A DNA stretch of 64,000 nt from an uncultured Prevotella sp. GTDB lineage: Bacteria; Bacteroidota; Bacteroidia; Bacteroidales; Bacteroidaceae. Location of the stretch: positions 62,001 through 126,000 of the forward strand of contig CAJOFA010000001.1 of assembly GCA_905233985.1 (NCBI GenBank), read 5' to 3'. Shown here piece after piece: positions 61,381-64,000 of the stretch. Below the pieces are notes generated by a model. That model was not told where the DNA came from. It ran no database searches and saw only the letters and a program-made list of their open reading frames with translations. The position numbers were made by a program, and so were the translations under genes. Numbering within the stretch: the stretch's first letter is position 1; every line of letters begins with the position of its first letter.

Positions 61381-61953
61381 TTAAGAAAAGAAGTAAATGC
61401 TGATGACATAGAAGCCTGAATGGAATTCGTTGTCGTTCGCAGGCTTCGTGATTTCTGCCATGATATCGTAGCCGCTGAAGGAATCTACCGTCACGGTGCC
61501 GTCAGGGAGCTTCTCTTCTGCAATGTGATAGCTGTTTCCCATCACGACGAGTCCGTACTGTAGTGCCTTCTCAAAGAAACGGTCGGCATCAGCCTTGTCC
61601 TTGAAACACATGGCTGCCTGACGGGAGGTGTCCTCCTGATAATAGAAATAGCAGGCATGGGGTGACGTGCATGTCAGCTCGTAACCGTAGTCCAGCTTCT
61701 GCCCTTTCTCTATGCCCCAGCCATACACGGCGGAGCTGCCACCAACCTCATCCTCTTCGCTTTGCTCTATCTCATAGGTATAAACTAGGGACAGCCTGCA
61801 GTTCTCGGCCTCGGCTACACTGGGGTTCTTCAGAAGCTCTACAAACTTCTCGAAAGTACACTGGTCAAAGAACGGGGTTACCGTCTGTGCCTTCAGTTGG
61901 CCACATACTGAAAACAGTAGTGTAATGGCTAATAGTAAATGTCTTTTTTTCAT
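61381..61953 (-). CDS. secreted protein of unknown function
   Basis: 190 residues from ATG 61953: signal peptide MKKRHLLLAITLLFSVCGQL ending before KAQ, then a domain with a helix (FEKFVELLKNPSVAEAENC), a Gly/Ser/Tyr-rich strand region (GGSSAVYGWGIEKGQKLDYG), FKDKADADRFFEKALQYGLV and a final strand. Four cysteines in the mature part could pair. No family recognised. The longer frame to 62070 runs into tsaE and has no signal at its start. Confidence 0.7.
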   Translation of the reverse strand: MKKRHLLLAITLLFSVCGQLKAQTVTPFFDQCTFEKFVELLKNPSVAEAENCRLSLVYTYEIEQSEEDEVGGSSAVYGWGIEKGQKLDYGYELTCTSPHACYFYYQEDTSRQAAMCFKDKADADRFFEKALQYGLVVMGNSYHIAEEKLPDGTVTVDSFSGYDIMAEITKPANDNEFHSGFYVISIYFFS

Positions 61954-61987
61954 ATTGCTTGGTTTTTGTTGATGTATTTGGTTTAAT

Positions 61988-62446
61988 TTATTCGCACTTG
62001 ACGAGGCGTGAGCCGTCGGGCTGTTCCTCGATGGTGACTCGCACGGCATCGTCGGGCAGCAGGGGCTCAATCAGCTCGGGCCACTCGATGAAGCAGAGGG
62101 CACCGCTATAAAAGTACTCCTCGTAGCCCATGTCATAAACCTCTTCCAGCTTCTTGATGCGGTAGAAGTCGAAATGGTAGATCTGAAATGAAGAATGAAG
62201 AATGAAGAATGAAGAATTTGCTGACGCCATAGGTGGAGTAGCTGTGTATTCATTGACGATGGCGAAGGTGGGCGAGGTGATGACGTCCTCAACGCCTAGC
62301 TCCTCACAGACGGCCTTGACGAAGGTGGTCTTGCCGGCACCCATCTTTCCGTAGAAGGCAAAGACGCGGCGCTCGCCGATATGACTGATAAACTCTCGTG
62401 CGGCAGCACGGATATGGTCTAAATCCTTGATCTTAATACTTATCAT
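61988..62446 (-). CDS. tsaE: tRNA threonylcarbamoyladenosine synthesis ATPase
   Basis: ATPase of the TsaBDE complex that makes t6A37. 152 residues. Walker A GKMGAGKTTFVKAV (about 34-47), SPTFAIVNEY, and FIEWPELIEPLLPDD with the catalytic Glu. Between NEY and IYHFDFYR there is an in-frame insertion (ANSSFFILHSSFQ) from a GAATGAA tandem repeat (62185-62219). It lies 12 nt from porX. Confidence 0.95.
   Translation of the reverse strand: MISIKIKDLDHIRAAAREFISHIGERRVFAFYGKMGAGKTTFVKAVCEELGVEDVITSPTFAIVNEYTATPPMASANSSFFILHSSFQIYHFDFYRIKKLEEVYDMGYEEYFYSGALCFIEWPELIEPLLPDDAVRVTIEEQPDGSRLVKCE
62185..62219. repeat. short tandem repeat tract in tsaE
   Basis: (GAATGAA)n, about 4.5 copies, in frame; matches the intergenic tract at 25580-25612. 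Confidence 0.9.
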
Positions 62447-62458
62447 AAACTTTAAACT

Positions 62459-64000
62459 CTATCTCTTTTTCCCCTTCATGGATACCAGCGGGACGAGCAT
62501 TTCTTCCATTGAGATGCCGCCGTGCTGGAAGGTATCACGATAGTAGGACACATAATAATTGTAGTTGTTGGGATAGGCAAAGAACGCATCGCCAGTGGCG
62601 AAGACATAACTGGTCGAGAGATTCGGCGCCGGCAGCTGGGCCTTCTGTGGCCCGCGGATGACGAAGAGGTCTTTCGAGTCGTAACACAAGTTCTTGCCTA
62701 ACTTATAGCGCAGGTTGGTGTTGGTATTGCGGTCGCCCACAATCTTCACGGGCTTCGTACAGCGTATGGAACCGTGGTCGGTGGTGATGAGCACGCTGTA
62801 GTCGCTCTGTGCCAGCAGCCGGAAGAGGTCGCTGATGACCGAGTGACGGAACCACGAGAGGGTAATGCTGCGGTAGGCGGACTCGTTGTTGGCGAGCTCG
62901 CGCACCATCTTCGACTCGGTGCGGGCATGGGAGAGCATATCGATGAAGTTGAACACAACGACATTGAGGTCGTAGCGGTCAAGCGTCTTGAACTGCTGCA
63001 GTAGCCGGTCAGCCTCTGCCGACGTATTGATTTTGTGGTACGAGAAGGTGTTGCGACGACGATAGCGCTCTAACTGCGTCTGAATGAGCGGCCCCTCGTT
63101 GAGGTTCTTGCCCTCCTCCTCGTCCTCGTCAACCCAGAGGTCGGGAAACATGCGGGCTATCTGGTCGGGCATAAGCCCTGAGAAGATGGCGTTGCGGGCA
63201 TACTGCGTGGCGGTGGGCAGGATACTACAGTAGAGTTGCTCGTCAGCAACATCGAACTGGTCGGCAATCTCGCGTTCCAGCACCTTCCACTGGTCATAGC
63301 GGAAGTTATCGAACACGATGAGAAAGACTTTCTCGCCCTTATCCAGTCGCGGGAAGACGTTGGTCTTGAAGATGTCGGGGGACAACAGGGGTGCCCCCTG
63401 CTCCTTGCCCCTTGTTCCTACCCACTCCAGATAGTTCTTCTTGATGAACTTGGCAAAACCGAGATTGGCCTCTTCCTTCTGCATCTGCAGCATCTCGGTC
63501 ATCGTCGAGTCGGTGGCGCTGAGCTCCAGCTCCCAATGGACGAGGCGGCGATAGACCTCGGTCCAGTCGCTGAACGTGCGACAGTCCATGATCTGCATGG
63601 CTATCTGCTGGAACTGCTGCTGGTAGCCGCTCTGCGTCTCTTCGGCCACTAACTCCTTGCGGTGGATGTTCTTCTTGAGCGAGAGCAGTATCTGGTTGGG
63701 GTTGACGGGCTTGATGAGGTAGTCGGCAATGTTGCGCCCGATGGCCTGGTTCATGATGTTCTCCTCCTCGCTCTTCGTCACCATCACGACAGGCACGGAG
63801 GGAGCTATCTCCTTGATGCGCTGCAGCGTCTCGAGTCCTGAGACACCAGGCATCATCTCGTCCAGCAGTACGAGGTCGAAGTTATGCTGCCGACACTCCT
63901 CAATGGCGTCGGTGCCGTTGGTGACGGTAATGACTTCATAGCCTTTCTTCTCTAAGAAGAGCAGGTGGGGCCGGAGCAGTTCCATCTCGTCGTCAGCCCA
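62459..64000 (-). CDS. porX: PorX-like response regulator with PglZ domain, 5' end cut by window
   Basis: About 513 residues visible; only the first few (before WADDE) are missing. CheY-like receiver: acidic pair in WADDE at the window edge, phospho-acceptor Asp in FDLVLLDEMMPG (about 35-46 of the visible frame), MVTKSEEEN and the Lys of YLIKPVNPNQ. A helical linker leads to a PglZ/alkaline-phosphatase-like domain (FLIVFDNFRYDQWKVLE; SVLITTDHGSIRCTKP). PorX controls type IX secretion genes in Bacteroidetes and its PglZ domain acts on oligonucleotides. A repeat tract (63383-63420) encodes GTRGKEQGAPLL. Confidence 0.93.
   Translation of the reverse strand, partial: WADDEMELLRPHLLFLEKKGYEVITVTNGTDAIEECRQHNFDLVLLDEMMPGVSGLETLQRIKEIAPSVPVVMVTKSEEENIMNQAIGRNIADYLIKPVNPNQILLSLKKNIHRKELVAEETQSGYQQQFQQIAMQIMDCRTFSDWTEVYRRLVHWELELSATDSTMTEMLQMQKEEANLGFAKFIKKNYLEWVGTRGKEQGAPLLSPDIFKTNVFPRLDKGEKVFLIVFDNFRYDQWKVLEREIADQFDVADEQLYCSILPTATQYARNAIFSGLMPDQIARMFPDLWVDEDEEEGKNLNEGPLIQTQLERYRRRNTFSYHKINTSAEADRLLQQFKTLDRYDLNVVVFNFIDMLSHARTESKMVRELANNESAYRSITLSWFRHSVISDLFRLLAQSDYSVLITTDHGSIRCTKPVKIVGDRNTNTNLRYKLGKNLCYDSKDLFVIRGPQKAQLPAPNLSTSYVFATGDAFFAYPNNYNYYVSYYRDTFQHGGISMEEMLVPLVSMKGKKR
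63383..63420. repeat. GGGGCAAGG-type repeat inside porX
   Basis: CAGGGGTGCCCCCTGCTCC then TTGCCCCTTGTTCC; same units as the hairpin at 26514-26550. Confidence 0.65.

Noticed and set aside
1..64000. A DGR reverse transcriptase or template repeat within the window
   Set aside because: No reverse transcriptase motif (YxDD context) and no third copy of the kinase 3' end were found on either strand, so any such element must be elsewhere.

Overview
The window looks like a chromosomal segment of a Prevotella-like member of the Bacteroidales. The evidence is the many TAnnTTTG (-7) promoter boxes with an upstream TTG, the weak or absent Shine-Dalgarno sites, and gene families typical of the phylum: bifunctional Fkp, the MurF-Alr fusion, GSCFA, DUF3098, DUF4834, an HU-like protein and the type IX secretion regulator PorX. 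The placement rests on gene content and promoter style only. Most of the window is housekeeping. The unusual material is at the two ends and in small repeats scattered through and between genes.

Layout. 1-3500: the 5' part of a free-methionine-sulfoxide reductase gene, then a receptor-like Ser/Thr kinase with a C-terminal FGE/C-type-lectin-like domain, followed by about 1.1 kb of repeats. 3.5-6.9 kb: a secreted protein with Tudor/SH3-like repeats, a nitroreductase and an MFS transporter. 6.9-15.6 kb (minus): yfhO, fkp, GSCFA and murF-alr, covering surface glycan and wall precursors. 15.7-20.5 kb (minus): typA, a 5'-nucleotidase, mtnN and luxS, i.e. translation-associated GTPase plus SAH detoxification/AI-2. 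20.8-25.5 kb: rpsO, then a minus-strand operon ftsX-DUF3098-uppP-truB-queA-folK. 25.7-34.2 kb: a COG0731-type radical SAM gene, lpxA behind a complete RND efflux operon, and a divergent sigma-70-family gene. 34.2-40.6 kb (minus): esterase-like protein, HU-like protein, aldo/keto reductase, GH9 glycanase and CCA-adding enzyme. 40.7-45.8 kb: lipoprotein, DUF1599, a DoxX-like/TpiA in-frame fusion, SPOR protein, folE, a membrane protein and tRNA-Lys(UUU). 45.8-58.1 kb: DUF554, SDR-birA-pyrH, psd-pssA-DUF4834, dnaE-trxA-small acidic protein, an Xpt/PreA fusion and a DUF1294 fusion. 58.2-61.4 kb: a second repeat-rich intergenic region and a paralogous kinase-FGE gene. 61.4-64 kb: a secreted protein, tsaE and porX (cut by the window end).

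Main points of interest. (1) The two kinase-TM-FGE paralogues are about 80% identical in the body of the FGE domain, but diverge sharply in the last ~35 residues. Many of those codon pairs differ at positions 1 and 2 while keeping position 3. This is the pattern expected of variable regions of a diversity-generating retroelement, although no reverse transcriptase or template repeat is present here. (2) Both kinase loci carry the same two families of exact 22-bp-period tandem arrays, one of them almost identical between loci, and a similar AT-rich element bounded by inverted iterons. (3) At least 18 purine-rich short-tandem-repeat tracts are scattered over the window, many inserted in frame inside conserved genes and some arranged as inverted pairs with a unique loop. 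(4) Several in-frame fusions occur: DoxX-TpiA, Xpt-PreA and DUF1294-lipoprotein.
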